A stretch of DNA of 64,000 nt, from positions 558,001 through 622,000 of the forward strand of contig NZ_AP018718.1 of the NCBI RefSeq assembly GCF_003966565.1, in the 5' to 3' direction. Below, one piece after another: positions 37,630 to 46,894 of the stretch (positions are counted from its first letter, which is position 1; every line of letters starts with the position of its first letter). Under the pieces are notes generated by a model. It was not told the DNA's origin. It saw nothing but the letters and a program-made list of their open reading frames with translations, and searched no databases. The position numbers and the translations under genes are program-made. The stretch is from Sulfuricystis multivorans. Lineage in GTDB: Bacteria > Pseudomonadota > Gammaproteobacteria > Burkholderiales > Rhodocyclaceae.

Positions 37630-38319
37630 TCAATAGCCGACCTCGACGCTGCCATCGGCGCGAGCCGTGCCGCTGATCACCTGCCCGTTGGCCAGCCGCA
37701 CCTGAGCGATTTCGCCCTCTCTGGCATTGGCGAGCGCGCGGCCTTCGTTGGCGACCGCGAATCCAGGGCCAACCGAGACGACCCGGACGGTCTGGCCTTG
37801 ACGGATCACCAAGGGCGTTCTGATCACGTCGGCACGCAGCGGTCGGCCGGCGGGGATGGCGGCAGCGGCGGTCTTGCCGAGCGCCTGTGTGGGGTCGGTC
37901 AAGACGTTCGGCGGCAGTTCGGAAAGATCGCCCAGCTGGGTGGCCAGATCGTCGGCAACGATCGTCTGGCCCTGCGCGATCGGCCGCGCCGCGATCAGAT
38001 AGTCGCCTTTGACGCGCACATGCACTTGCACATAGATGCGCCAACCGGCCTCGCTCAGACAACGGACGATCACGTGGGTGCGCCCCCAGACGCGCGCCCC
38101 GGGCGGTAGGCCGACATCGAACTGCTGGCATGGCGCGAGCTGGTTGTCGGCATCGAGGCTGCCGATCTCCCAGCTGACCTGACCGGGCAGCCCCTTGGTC
38201 TGGACTTTCAGCCAGGCGTCGATGGCTTTTTTCACCGGCAGCGGATCCTGCTGAGCGACGGTCAGCGAAGCCAACGGCAGCAGGAAAGCAAAAAGGGCGA
38301 GGCGGATGCGGATTCGCAT
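37630..38319 (-). CDS. flgA: Flagellar P-ring assembly chaperone FlgA
   Basis: FlgA is a periplasmic chaperone that helps FlgI polymerise into the P ring. The start at 38319 gives a signal peptide (MRIRIRLALFAFLLPLASLT). The mature protein has a CQQFDV region and the SAF/antifreeze-like C-terminal domain (VKGDYLIAARPIAQGQTIVA through LVIRQGQTVRVVSVGPGFAV). The length of 229 residues is normal. It is divergent from flgB across a 442-bp intergenic region. Confidence 0.92.
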   Translation of the reverse strand: MRIRIRLALFAFLLPLASLTVAQQDPLPVKKAIDAWLKVQTKGLPGQVSWEIGSLDADNQLAPCQQFDVGLPPGARVWGRTHVIVRCLSEAGWRIYVQVHVRVKGDYLIAARPIAQGQTIVADDLATQLGDLSELPPNVLTDPTQALGKTAAAAIPAGRPLRADVIRTPLVIRQGQTVRVVSVGPGFAVANEGRALANAREGEIAQVRLANGQVISGTARADGSVEVGY

Positions 38320-38761
38320 GCGGCAATTAAAACATGACGCGCTGACTTTGACGTAAAGGGGGCAGCGAAGGCAGAAATTGCCGCCCAAGCGGCAAAGGAG
38401 GGGTGATAAAGGCGCTTCTTTGCCAGGAGGGCACCTCGAAACCTGCTGCACGACCCGATTGCTGCGTTGGGCGGTGCTGGCTTCGGCCGCTTCGCTTAAC
38501 CTTGGCAAAGCCGAGGTTGGCCTTCGCCGCAACTTCGTTGTCGCTCCCTCGCTTAACTCATTGTTATGTGGTTTCGGCATCACATGCGCTTCGCTCCTGT
38601 TAGCCTGCACCGTAACTTCGCCTTCGGCTTTTTCTCGGTCGCTGCGCTCCGTCCGCCTTGCACTCGGGCCGCTCGCGACGGTTTTCCGCGGTGCCCAGGA
38701 TTCGGGCTTGGCATGAAAGCTGCAGGTGTGAGGGCGTTCCAGTCTCCTATGCACTGACATC
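38320..38761. other. Long flgA-flgB intergenic region with a dispersed element and paired motifs
   Basis: No credible gene fills these 442 bp. GCGGCAATT (38320-38328) just upstream of flgA and AATTGCCGC (38376-38384) on the flgB side are inverted copies of the motif seen before flhB and cheV. From about 38411 the sequence becomes rich in short imperfect repeats (cttcg, tcgct). It contains gctccctcgcttaactcatt gttatgt (38545-38570), which recurs in reverse orientation at 52694-52719. The tail of about 100 bp shares gctgcgctccgt with the same second site. It looks like a promoter region into which a repetitive element has been inserted. Confidence 0.55.
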
Positions 38762-39172
38762 ATGATCGACCGCCTCGAACAGGACTTGAGCTTCTTCCGT
38801 CACGCGCTGGGGGTGCGTGGCTACCGTCAGGAGCTACTCGCCTCGAACATCGCCAATGCGGACACGCCGCATTACAAGGCGCGCGATCTCGATTTCAAGG
38901 CGGCACTGGGCGCGGCGCTGGGCACCATGCCCACGGTGCCGCCGGTGCGGCTTGCTCGCACCCAGCCGGGCCATCTCGGCGGCAACGGGGCACCGCCCTT
39001 TGCCGGCGCCATGCGTTATCGCGCCGAATATCAGGGCGCAGTCGATGGCAACACGGTGAACATGGATGTCGAGCGCGCCGCATTCGCCGAGAACGCGCTG
39101 CAGATCGAGGCGCTGATCAGTTTCGTCAATCACCGTTTCCGCAGCATGCAGGCTGCGCTGCAAGGGCAGTGA
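38762..39172 (+). CDS. flgB: Flagellar basal-body rod protein FlgB
   Basis: FlgB is the proximal rod protein. The 136-residue protein has the N-terminal rod motif [21 protein letters not shown] and the C-terminal helix [20 protein letters not shown] needed for coiled-coil packing. It starts the flgBCDEFGHIJ operon. A Gly/Pro-rich loop in the middle is usual. Confidence 0.93.
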   Translation: MIDRLEQDLSFFRHALGVRGYRQELLASNIANADTPHYKARDLDFKAALGAALGTMPTVPPVRLARTQPGHLGGNGAPPFAGAMRYRAEYQGAVDGNTVNMDVERAAFAENALQIEALISFVNHRFRSMQAALQGQ

Positions 39173-39174
39173 TC

Positions 39175-39576
39175 ATGAGCGACTTCAGGATTTTCGCGAT
39201 CGCCGGCTCCGCGCTCACTGCCCAATCCGCGCGTCTGAACGCCGTGGCGAGCAACCTCGCCAATGCCGACAGCGTAGCAGGTGCCGATGGCCGGCCCTAT
39301 CGAGCCAAACAGGTGGTGTTCCAGGCCATGCCGGTGGAAGGCGGCGGCCTTGGTGTGCGCGTCACCCAGGTGGTGGAGAGCGCGGCGCCGCTGCGCATGC
39401 AATACGACCCGGCGAATCCGGCCGCCGACGAAAAGGGTTATGTCGCGCTGCCGAACGTGAATGTCGTCGAGGAGATGGTGAACATGATCTCGGCTTCGCG
39501 CGCCTATCAGACCAATGCGGAAGTGATGAATACCGCACGCGCCCTGATGAGCAAGACCCTGACGATCGGCCAGTGA
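39175..39576 (+). CDS. flgC: Flagellar basal-body rod protein FlgC
   Basis: FlgC is a proximal rod protein. The N-terminal motif is [20 protein letters not shown] and the C-terminal motif [20 protein letters not shown] followed by [14 protein letters not shown]. The ATG at 39175 lies two bases after the flgB stop; a GTG at 39169 is the alternative. The length is 133 residues. Confidence 0.94.
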   Translation: MSDFRIFAIAGSALTAQSARLNAVASNLANADSVAGADGRPYRAKQVVFQAMPVEGGGLGVRVTQVVESAAPLRMQYDPANPAADEKGYVALPNVNVVEEMVNMISASRAYQTNAEVMNTARALMSKTLTIGQ

Positions 39577-39589
39577 GAAAGGAAAAGCA

Positions 39590-40267
39590 ATGAGCGTCGC
39601 GAATACCGTCACGAGCCTAGCCGAGCAAATCTATGCCAGCCTGAATCCGAGTCGGAAGACGGATACCCCGACCGTCATCAATGAAGCGGAGAACCGCTTT
39701 CTGACGCTGCTCACCACGCAGCTTAGGAACCAGGATCCCCTCAATCCGCTCGACAACGCGCAATTGACCTCGCAGCTGGCGCAGATTTCCACCGTCAATG
39801 GCATCGAGAAGCTCAACGCTACGTTGCAAACGCTGCTCTCGGGCCTGCAAGACACGCAGGCGATGCAGGCCGCGCTGCTGGTCAATCACGGTGTGCTGGT
39901 GCCCGGCAATGACCTGATACTCGGCGAACAAGGGGCGATCGGCGGTGTCGAGCTCGCCAGTGCCGCCGAAGATGTCAGCGTCACGATCAAGGATGGCAAT
40001 GGCCTCGTCGTCCGCACGCTGAGTCTCGGCGCACAGGAGGCAGGGATCAATCCCTTCGTCTGGGACGGCAAGGCCGACAACGGTGCCCAGGCCGCGCCCG
40101 GGAAGTACAGCGTCAGCATCGGCGCCAAGACGGGGACGACGAATTCGACGCCCACGGCGCTCGCCTATGGCCTCGTGCAAGGGGTGACGCGCGGCAGCAA
40201 TGGGCTCACTCTCGATGTCGGCGGCTTCGGCGAGTTCGGTCTTGCCGACGTGAAACAAATTTTCTGA
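39590..40267 (+). CDS. flgD: Flagellar hook capping protein FlgD
   Basis: FlgD forms the cap under which hook subunits assemble and is not kept in the final hook. The conserved N-terminal part is FLTLLTTQLRNQDPLNPLDN followed by LTSQLAQISTVNGIEKLN. The C-terminal part has the FlgD Ig-like/Tudor fold (GINPFVWDGKADNGAQAAPG). The length of 225 residues is normal. Confidence 0.94.
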   Translation: MSVANTVTSLAEQIYASLNPSRKTDTPTVINEAENRFLTLLTTQLRNQDPLNPLDNAQLTSQLAQISTVNGIEKLNATLQTLLSGLQDTQAMQAALLVNHGVLVPGNDLILGEQGAIGGVELASAAEDVSVTIKDGNGLVVRTLSLGAQEAGINPFVWDGKADNGAQAAPGKYSVSIGAKTGTTNSTPTALAYGLVQGVTRGSNGLTLDVGGFGEFGLADVKQIF

Positions 40268-40280
40268 CAGGAGCATCACC

Positions 40281-41504
40281 ATGAGTTTCCAACAGGGTTT
40301 GAGCGGACTGAATGCCTCTTCCAAGGCCATCGACGTCGTCGGCAACAACATCGCCAACTCGGGCACGGTGGGTTTCAAAGCGGCGAACACCGCCTTTGCC
40401 GACGTTTTCGCCGCGACCATGAGCGGCATCAACCAGATCGGCATCGGCACCTCGATCGCCAGCATCAATCAGCAGTTCACCCAAGGCAACATCACGGTGA
40501 CCAATAACCCGCTCGATCTGGCGATCAACGGCCAGGGCTTCTTCCGGCTGTCCAACAACGGCGCGATCACCTGGACACGCAATGGCCAGTTCAATGTCGA
40601 TAAGGATGGTTACATCGTCAATGCCAACGGCTACCGACTGACCGGTTATCTCGCCAATGCGCAAAACGTGATCGTGCCCTCGACGCCGGCGGAGATCTAC
40701 ATCAATACATCCGACCTGCAGCCGCAGGCGACCGGGAGTAGCCCCTCGGGCAGCGGGCTGCAGATGGGGCTGAATCTCGATTCGCGCGCCGATGTGATCA
40801 CCGCAGCCTTCGATATCAACGATCCGACCACCTACACGAGCTCGACATCCGCGACGGTCTATGACTCGCTGGGCAATGCGCATCTGTTGTCGCTCTATTT
40901 CGTGAAGACGGCGGCGAATTCCTGGAACGTCTATAGCAACCTTGATGGCGGCACCCCTTCAGCAGCGACGGCGATCGCCTTCGATGCAACCGGCAAGCTG
41001 ACCTCCCCAGCCAATGGTCTCATTTCCCAATCGCATGCGGTAACCACCGGGGCGACCTCGCCGCTCGCCTTCAACCTGGATCTGACCGGATCGACGCAAT
41101 ATGGCAACATCTTCGGCGTCAATAGCATCACCCAGGATGGCTATGCCTCCGGCCGGCTGACCGGCCTCTCCGTGGCCGTCGATGGCACGATCCAGGGCCG
41201 TTACAGCAACGGCCAGACGCGCGACCTCGCCCAGGTGGTGCTCGGTAACTTCAACAATCCGAATGGTCTGGTTTCGTTAGGCAACAACCAGTGGGGCGAA
41301 TCGGCCGATTCGGGCCAGCCGCTGATCGGCGTGCCGGGTTCGGGCTCGCTGGGCGTGATCCAGTCGGCGGCGGTCGAGGAGTCGAACGTCGATCTGACCG
41401 CCGAGCTGGTGAATATGATCACCTACCAGCGTCAATACCAGGCCAATGCACAGACCATCAAGACGCAGGATTCGATCCTGCAGACGCTGGTCAACCTGCG
41501 CTGA
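40281..41504 (+). CDS. flgE: Flagellar hook protein FlgE
   Basis: FlgE is the hook subunit. The N-terminus MSFQQGLSGLNASSKAIDVV followed by GNNIANSGTVGFKA and the C-terminus VDLTAELVNMITYQRQYQAN define the family. The central domains D1-D2 include [12 protein letters not shown] and ATVYDSLGNAHLLSLYFVK. At 407 residues it is an average hook protein without large insertions. Confidence 0.95.
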   Translation: MSFQQGLSGLNASSKAIDVVGNNIANSGTVGFKAANTAFADVFAATMSGINQIGIGTSIASINQQFTQGNITVTNNPLDLAINGQGFFRLSNNGAITWTRNGQFNVDKDGYIVNANGYRLTGYLANAQNVIVPSTPAEIYINTSDLQPQATGSSPSGSGLQMGLNLDSRADVITAAFDINDPTTYTSSTSATVYDSLGNAHLLSLYFVKTAANSWNVYSNLDGGTPSAATAIAFDATGKLTSPANGLISQSHAVTTGATSPLAFNLDLTGSTQYGNIFGVNSITQDGYASGRLTGLSVAVDGTIQGRYSNGQTRDLAQVVLGNFNNPNGLVSLGNNQWGESADSGQPLIGVPGSGSLGVIQSAAVEESNVDLTAELVNMITYQRQYQANAQTIKTQDSILQTLVNLR

Positions 41505-41531
41505 CGAAACTCGGCGCTGACGGGACGGCAC
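41505..41531 (-). repeat. Half unit of the 54-bp palindromic repeat between flgE and flgF
   Basis: On the minus strand the sequence is gtgccgtcccgtcagcgccg then agtttcg, matching the left arm plus flank of the repeat almost exactly. It occupies nearly all of the 28-bp flgE-flgF spacer and overlaps the likely flgF ribosome site region. Confidence 0.65.
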
Positions 41532-41532
41532 G

Positions 41533-42288
41533 ATGGATCGCCTGATCTACACCGCGATGACTGGCGCGAGCGGCATCCTCTCGCGCCAGGCGGCTGTTAC
41601 GCACAACCTCGCCAACGTCACCACGCCGGGCTATCGCGCCGAAGAACATCGTCTGCGCGCCGTGCAGGTGCTCACGCACAACGCCGCACCCGCCGCGTTG
41701 CCGACGCGCGCCTTCGCAGTGGATGCCAGCACGCACAGCGATTTCTCCGCCGGGCCGATGAATTACACCGGCAATGCCACCGATGTGGCGGTGAAAGGCC
41801 AGGGCTGGATCGCGCTGGCGCTTCCTGACGGCACGGAGGCCTACACCCGCAACGGCGGTTTCGAAGTTTCCGAAAACGGCCTACTGCAGACCAAGAATGG
41901 CATTCCGGTGCAAGGTGACGGCGGGCCGTTGAGCGTGCCGCCGGATTCGCGCATCACCATCGAGCGCGACGGCACGGTGTCGGTCGTGCCACAAAGCGGT
42001 GCGCAGAACACCGTCAATGCCATCGGCCGCATCAAGCTGGTCAACCCTCCCGAAGCCGAACTGGTGCGCGGCCCGGACGGCTTGTTCCGGCTCAAGTCGG
42101 GAGAGCCGGCGCCGCAGGACGAAACCGTGATGCTCGCTCCCGGCTATCTCGAAAACAGCAATGTCAATCCGGTCGAGCAAATGATCGCGATGATCTCGCT
42201 CGCCCGCCAGTTCGAAATGCAGATGCGCGTGATCAGCAATGCGGAAGCCAACGACCGCGCTGCAACGCAAGTGCTCACGCCGCGCTGA
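41533..42288 (+). CDS. flgF: Flagellar basal-body rod protein FlgF
   Basis: FlgF is a proximal rod protein. N-terminal MDRLIYTAMTGASGILSRQA and HNLANVTTPGYRAEEHRLR, central AVKGQGWIALALPDGTEAYT and C-terminal NVNPVEQMIAMISLARQFEM identify it. The length is 251 residues. The ATG follows a spacer made largely of a palindromic half repeat (ggcacgatgg), so no classical ribosome site is seen. Translation may depend on flgE. Confidence 0.94.
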   Translation: MDRLIYTAMTGASGILSRQAAVTHNLANVTTPGYRAEEHRLRAVQVLTHNAAPAALPTRAFAVDASTHSDFSAGPMNYTGNATDVAVKGQGWIALALPDGTEAYTRNGGFEVSENGLLQTKNGIPVQGDGGPLSVPPDSRITIERDGTVSVVPQSGAQNTVNAIGRIKLVNPPEAELVRGPDGLFRLKSGEPAPQDETVMLAPGYLENSNVNPVEQMIAMISLARQFEMQMRVISNAEANDRAATQVLTPR

Positions 42289-42303
42289 TGAAAGGATGAA
42301 TGA

Positions 42304-43086
42304 ATGATCCGTTCCCTCTGGATTGCCAAGACCGGGCTGGACGCCCAGCAGACCAACCTCGACGTCATCACCCACAACCTGGCGAACGTCAGCACCAACG
42401 GCTACAAGCGGCAGCGGGCGGTGTTCGAGGATCTGCTCTATCAGAACCTACGCCAGCCGGGCGCGCAATCGACGCAAGCCACGCAGATTCCTTCCGGCCT
42501 GCAGTTGGGTGTCGGCGTGCGCACCGTCGCCACCGAGCACATCCATACCCAGGGCAATTTGCAAAAGACCGAAAACCCACTCGACATTGCGATCAACGGC
42601 CAGGGCTTCTTCCAAATCCAGATGCCGGACGGCACGCTGGCCTATACGCGCGATGGCGCCTTCCAGCGCGACAGCAACGGCCAGATCGTCACCGCGAGCG
42701 GCTATCCGCTCTCGCCGGCGATCACGATCCCTGCCGATGCGGTGAGCGTGACGATCAGCCGCGACGGCATCGTCTCGGTGCTGCAGGCCGGCCAGGCCAC
42801 GCCGACCCAGGTCGGTAACATCCAGCTGGCGACCTTCATCAACGCTGGCGGTCTGCAAAGCATCGGCGAGAACCTCTACCTCGAGACCGCCTCGAGCGGC
42901 ACGCCGACGCCGAACACCCCGGGCACGAACGGCGCGGGCCTGCTCAACCAGGGCTATGTCGAAACCTCGAACGTGAATGTCGCCGAAGAGCTGGTGACGA
43001 TGATCCAGACCCAGCGCGCCTACGAGATGAACTCCAAGGCGGTGTCGACTTCGGATCAGATGCTGGCGCGGCTGACGCAGCTGTGA
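42304..43086 (+). CDS. flgG: Flagellar distal rod protein FlgG
   Basis: FlgG builds the distal rod. N-terminal [20 protein letters not shown] and [20 protein letters not shown], central [19 protein letters not shown] and C-terminal [20 protein letters not shown] are typical. The 260-residue length matches the conserved rod length family. flgH follows 29 bp downstream. Confidence 0.96.
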   Translation: MIRSLWIAKTGLDAQQTNLDVITHNLANVSTNGYKRQRAVFEDLLYQNLRQPGAQSTQATQIPSGLQLGVGVRTVATEHIHTQGNLQKTENPLDIAINGQGFFQIQMPDGTLAYTRDGAFQRDSNGQIVTASGYPLSPAITIPADAVSVTISRDGIVSVLQAGQATPTQVGNIQLATFINAGGLQSIGENLYLETASSGTPTPNTPGTNGAGLLNQGYVETSNVNVAEELVTMIQTQRAYEMNSKAVSTSDQMLARLTQL

Positions 43087-43115
43087 TCGACGGGAACGGA
43101 GGAAGGGGAGACGCT

Positions 43116-43802
43116 ATGACGAAAGAGAACCCGGCCGCCCTGCGGCTGATCTGTCTTCTGTCCTCTGTCCTCGGTCTTTCGGCTTGCGTGACGACGACCC
43201 CGCCGACGGCGGTGCATCAGCCGATGACCATACGGCCCGAGCCGCGCGTCGCCCTCACGCCCGCGAACGGCAGCATCTACAACGTCGCCACTGCGCGGCC
43301 GCTGTTTGAAGATCGCCGCGCGCGCTTCGTCGGCGACACGCTGACCATCAACATCGCCGAAAAGGTCGCCGCGGCGAAGAAGTCGGACACCAAGGCAGAC
43401 CGCAAATACGACACCTCGCTGGGCGTGCCCACTGTGGCCGGCTTGCCGTTCAAGACCGTGCAGGGTACGACATTGGCCGCGAACAGCGCCACCAAGTTCG
43501 AAGGCTCGGGCGAGAACACCTCGTCGAACAACTTCACCGGCACGATCACCGTGACGGTGATCGAGGTCTATCCGAACGGCAATCTGCTCGTCTCGGGTGA
43601 AAAGCAGATCGGCCTCAAGGAAGGCGAAGAGTTCATCCGCTTCTCTGGCGTGGTCAATCCGGACACGATCACGGCCGCGAACACCGTGCAATCGACGCAG
43701 GTCGCCGATGCGCGTATCGAATACAAGGCCAACGGCTTCATCGATTCGGCGCAGGTGATGGGCTGGCTTAGCCGCTTCTTCTTGAGTTTCTTGCCCTTCT
43801 GA
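43116..43802 (+). CDS. flgH: Flagellar L-ring lipoprotein FlgH
   Basis: FlgH forms the outer-membrane L ring. The start at 43116 (gaaggggag upstream) gives a lipoprotein signal ending in LGLSAC. The mature part has ARPLFEDRRARFVGDTLTIN and GNLLVSGEKQIGLKEGEEFI followed by RFSGVVNPDTITAANTVQST, both conserved in FlgH. The length is 228 residues. Confidence 0.95.
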   Translation: MTKENPAALRLICLLSSVLGLSACVTTTPPTAVHQPMTIRPEPRVALTPANGSIYNVATARPLFEDRRARFVGDTLTINIAEKVAAAKKSDTKADRKYDTSLGVPTVAGLPFKTVQGTTLAANSATKFEGSGENTSSNNFTGTITVTVIEVYPNGNLLVSGEKQIGLKEGEEFIRFSGVVNPDTITAANTVQSTQVADARIEYKANGFIDSAQVMGWLSRFFLSFLPF

Positions 43803-43817
43803 TTCCGGAGCATCGCA

Positions 43818-44933
43818 ATGACGAACATGCATAAATTCCTCATTGGCCTGATGTGGCTGTTTGCCGCGCTGCTGGTGGCCGATGCCGCGCGCGCCGAGCG
43901 CATCAAGGAGATCGCGACGATCGCCGGCGTGCGCAACAACCAGATCGTCGGCTACGGCATCGTCGTCGGCCTCGATGGCACCGGCGACCAGACGACGCAG
44001 ACGCCCTTCACGGTGCAGAGCATGATCAACATGCTCTCGCGCATGGGGGTGAATCTGCCGCCGGGGCAAACGCTGCAGCTGAAGAACGTCGCCGCAGTGA
44101 TGGTCACCGCCGAGCTGCCGCCGTTTGCCCGTGTCGGCCAGCCGCTCGATGTGACGGTCTCGTCGATCGGCAACGCCAAAAGCTTGCGCGGCGGGACATT
44201 GATCCTGACGCCGCTGAAAGGTGCGGACGGGCAGGTCTATGCGATGGCCCAGGGCAATGTCGTGGTCGTCGGCGCGGGGGCTACGGGCGGTGGCGCGAAG
44301 GCGACGGTCAATCATCTGGCCGCCGGCCGCATCATCAATGGCGCAACGGTCGAACGCGAAGTGCCTTTGTCGCTCGCGCAAGGCGACAGCATTCAATTCG
44401 AGCTCAAGCGCAGCGATTTCGGCACCGCGCAACGCGTCGTCGAAGCGATCGAGCGGGCGATGGGGCCCGGTGTCGCCACGGCGATCGACGGCCGGCAGAT
44501 CCAGGTCAGGCTGCCGGCGCAGCCTGAAGCGCGCGTTGCTTTTCTCGGCCGCATCGAGAACCTCGAAGTCACCCCGGTCGAACTGCCTGCGAAGGTGATC
44601 GTCAATGCGCGTACCGGCTCGGTGGTGATGAACCGCGCGGTGACCATCGAGGAATGCGCGGTCGCGCACGGCAATCTCTCGGTCAGCGTCACGCCGCAGA
44701 CGAATGTCAGCCAGCCCGCACCGCTGTCCGCCGGCCAGACGGTCGCGACGACCAACACCGGCATCGAGATCAAGCAGGAAGAACGCCAGCTCGTGCAGCT
44801 CAAGGCCGGAGCGAATCTCGCCGACGTCGTCAAGGCGCTCAATGCCGTCGGCGCCAACCCGCAGGATCTGATCGCGATCCTCCAGGCGATGAAACAGTCG
44901 GGATCACTGCGCGCCGAGCTCGAAGTGATTTGA
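43818..44933 (+). CDS. flgI: Flagellar P-ring protein FlgI
   Basis: FlgI forms the periplasmic P ring with help from FlgA. A signal peptide (FLIGLMWLFAALLVADAARA) precedes ERIKEIATIAGVRNNQIVGY and GIVVGLDGTGDQTTQTPFTV. The C-terminal half has LPAKVIVNARTGSVVMNRAV and LVQLKAGANLADVVKALNAV. The length of 371 residues is normal. Confidence 0.96.
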   Translation: MTNMHKFLIGLMWLFAALLVADAARAERIKEIATIAGVRNNQIVGYGIVVGLDGTGDQTTQTPFTVQSMINMLSRMGVNLPPGQTLQLKNVAAVMVTAELPPFARVGQPLDVTVSSIGNAKSLRGGTLILTPLKGADGQVYAMAQGNVVVVGAGATGGGAKATVNHLAAGRIINGATVEREVPLSLAQGDSIQFELKRSDFGTAQRVVEAIERAMGPGVATAIDGRQIQVRLPAQPEARVAFLGRIENLEVTPVELPAKVIVNARTGSVVMNRAVTIEECAVAHGNLSVSVTPQTNVSQPAPLSAGQTVATTNTGIEIKQEERQLVQLKAGANLADVVKALNAVGANPQDLIAILQAMKQSGSLRAELEVI

Positions 44934-44999
44934 GATATCCCGGAAATTGTCAGCATGTTCGACAGATCGCCCCAGGCTTGAATCGGGCAAGCTAGCGAG

Positions 45000-45980
45000 A
45001 TGAATTCCGCGACGGCGATCCCTTCCGTATTCGATGCCCAGGCACTGACTGCTGTCAAAAGTGGCCTGCGCAAGGACGATCCCAAAGCGCTCAAAGCCGC
45101 TGCGCAGCAGTTCGAGGCGCTGTTTCTACAGATGGTGATGAAATCGATGCGCGCCGCAGTGCCGCAGGACGGACCGTTCGACAGCGACCAGACGCGTTTC
45201 TATCAAGAGCTGCTCGACGCCCAGCTTGTGCAGGTGATGGCGGCGAAAGGCGGCACTGGACTTGCGGCACTGATCGAACGTCAGCTCAGCCCCGCGGCAA
45301 GCCCAACTGCGCCGCTTGGCGAGGCCGGCATGCCGCTTGCGCCGCAGGCAAGACCAATGCCTCTAGCCCCCCAGCGCGGTTTTCCACTGCTTCCGCCGAT
45401 TGCGCCCACACGGGCATTGCCCCTTTCGGGCAGCCCGCTGCGTCCGGCGGCGAATGAGGGCATGAGAAGCGCGGTTCCCCAGCCGACGACGCGAAGCGAG
45501 TCGGCGCCCGGCGGGACGTCGCCCATTCCGCCAGCATCCGCTGCCTTCGTCTCGGACATTTGGCCCTATGCGGTCGAGGCGGGTAGAACGATCGGCATCC
45601 CCCCGCAGTTCATCGTCGCCCATGCGGCGCTGGAAAGTGGCTGGGGGCGCGCCATGCCGCGCCTTCCCGACGGTCGGCCGAGCTACAACCTGTTCGGCAT
45701 CAAGGCCGGCGGCCAGTGGCAAGGGCCGGTCGTCGAAGCTGTCACGACCGAATACATCGACGGCGCGCCGCAAAGGCGCAGCGAACGCTTCCGCGCCTAC
45801 GGCTCCTATGCCGAAGCCTTCGCCGATTACGCCCAATTGCTCGCCGGCGCGCCGCGCTATGGCCATGTGCTTGGCAGCGTAAGCCCCGTCGGCTTCGCGC
45901 AGGGCTTGCAACGCGCCGGCTATGCCAGCGATCCGGACTATGCCAGCAAATTGCTCCGCGTCATGCGCGTCTTGAGTTGA
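45000..45980 (+). CDS. flgJ: Peptidoglycan hydrolase and rod cap FlgJ with a repeat peptide in the linker
   Basis: FlgJ caps the growing rod and cuts the peptidoglycan. Residues 1-95 form the rod-scaffold domain (LKAAAQQFEALFLQMVMKSM). A Pro/Ala-rich linker (about 98-180) contains [12 protein letters not shown], the peptide encoded by the 54-bp palindromic repeat, in the same phase as in FlhF. Residues about 182-326 are the glucosaminidase domain: FIVAHAALESGWG with likely catalytic Glu212, YNLFGIKAGGQW and VTTEYIDGAPQRRSERFRAY. The length of 326 residues is typical. The usual next genes flgKL are 15 kb away. Confidence 0.93.
   Translation: MNSATAIPSVFDAQALTAVKSGLRKDDPKALKAAAQQFEALFLQMVMKSMRAAVPQDGPFDSDQTRFYQELLDAQLVQVMAAKGGTGLAALIERQLSPAASPTAPLGEAGMPLAPQARPMPLAPQRGFPLLPPIAPTRALPLSGSPLRPAANEGMRSAVPQPTTRSESAPGGTSPIPPASAAFVSDIWPYAVEAGRTIGIPPQFIVAHAALESGWGRAMPRLPDGRPSYNLFGIKAGGQWQGPVVEAVTTEYIDGAPQRRSERFRAYGSYAEAFADYAQLLAGAPRYGHVLGSVSPVGFAQGLQRAGYASDPDYASKLLRVMRVLS
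45477..45530 (+). repeat. Single 54-bp palindromic repeat unit inside flgJ
   Basis: The right arm and flank (agtcggcgcccggcgggacgt) match exactly; the left arm is eroded and one codon shorter (ccccagccgacgac). The unit is followed by attccgccagcatcc, the start of a second, decayed unit. It is in frame with flgJ and encodes the same [10 protein letters not shown] peptide as in FlhF. Confidence 0.75.
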
Positions 45981-45988
45981 TTCTCAGG

Positions 45989-46888
45989 ATGTCGGCAGAC
46001 GAATTTTCCCGCTTGGCGCTTGGTAGCGCGCAGTTCGGCCTCGACTATGGCATTGCCAATCCCGCGGGAAAGGTCGCCATCGAGGAAGCGACGGAAATCC
46101 TTTCGCTGGCCAAGAGTGTCGGCATCCGGCTCATCGACACCGCGCCCACTTATGGTTCGGCACAAGCGCTGCTGGGACGACTGATCGGCTTGGATGGGCA
46201 TTTCGATTTCGTCACCAAAACCCTGCCGGTCGGAAACGAAAGGATTGGAGAACCAGACCTGGCGAGAATCGCCGCAGCCTTCGAGGACAGCCTGAAGCAT
46301 CTGGGCCGCGAGCGGCTCGCGGCGGTCATGGTGCATCATGCCGCGGATTTGCTCAAACCCGGCGGCGATCGTCTTTATGATCTAATGCGGCGTTGGCAGG
46401 TAGAAGGCCGGGTCGGGAAAATCGGCGCCTCGGTTTACGAACGAGCGCAGATCGAGGCGCTGCTTGAACGCCATGCGCTGGATCTAATCCAGCTACCGCT
46501 CAATATCTTCGATCAACGCCTGCTCCGTGATGGTGTGTTAGCAGCGCTGGCCAAGCAGGGAATCGAAATCCATGTCCGGTCAGTGTTTCTTCAGGGGTTG
46601 CTGCTGATGGAAGGCGATGCTCTTCCGGCGTATTTCATGCCTTGGCAGGATCATTTGCGGCAATTCCATGCGTACTGCCGGTCGCTGGGCATCAGCCCGC
46701 TGACGGCCTGTCTGGGTTTCGTCCTTGGCCAGCCTGAAGTCGCCAAGGTCATCATTGGTGTCGTGTCAGCCTCCCAGCTGGCCGAGTGCATCGCAGCTTC
46801 GAGGCAGTCGCTGCGCGGCGACTGGTCTACCTTCGCGCTCGATTCGCTCGAGATCATCGATCCGCGCCGCTGGCCACAGCCTCGCTGA
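45989..46888 (+). CDS. Aldo/keto reductase
   Basis: This NADPH-type oxidoreductase has 299 residues. The TIM-barrel catalytic residues are visible: Asp and Tyr in LIDTAPTYGSAQ, Lys in FVTKTLP and His in VMVHHAADLL. Starting at the ATG at 45989 gives MSADEFSRLALGSAQFGLDYG, the typical first strand. Genes of this type commonly accompany SpsF-like and aminotransferase genes in flagellin or surface-sugar clusters, where they may reduce a keto-sugar. It starts only eight bases after flgJ, so may share its transcript. Confidence 0.85.
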   Translation: MSADEFSRLALGSAQFGLDYGIANPAGKVAIEEATEILSLAKSVGIRLIDTAPTYGSAQALLGRLIGLDGHFDFVTKTLPVGNERIGEPDLARIAAAFEDSLKHLGRERLAAVMVHHAADLLKPGGDRLYDLMRRWQVEGRVGKIGASVYERAQIEALLERHALDLIQLPLNIFDQRLLRDGVLAALAKQGIEIHVRSVFLQGLLLMEGDALPAYFMPWQDHLRQFHAYCRSLGISPLTACLGFVLGQPEVAKVIIGVVSASQLAECIAASRQSLRGDWSTFALDSLEIIDPRRWPQPR

Positions 46889-46894
46889 CCATGA

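Noticed and set aside
38378-38716. Possible small proteins in the flgA-flgB gap
   Set aside because: Two overlapping frames of 66 and 112 codons exist on the plus strand, but they lack ribosome sites and the sequence is built of short imperfect repeats shared with 52.7 kb.
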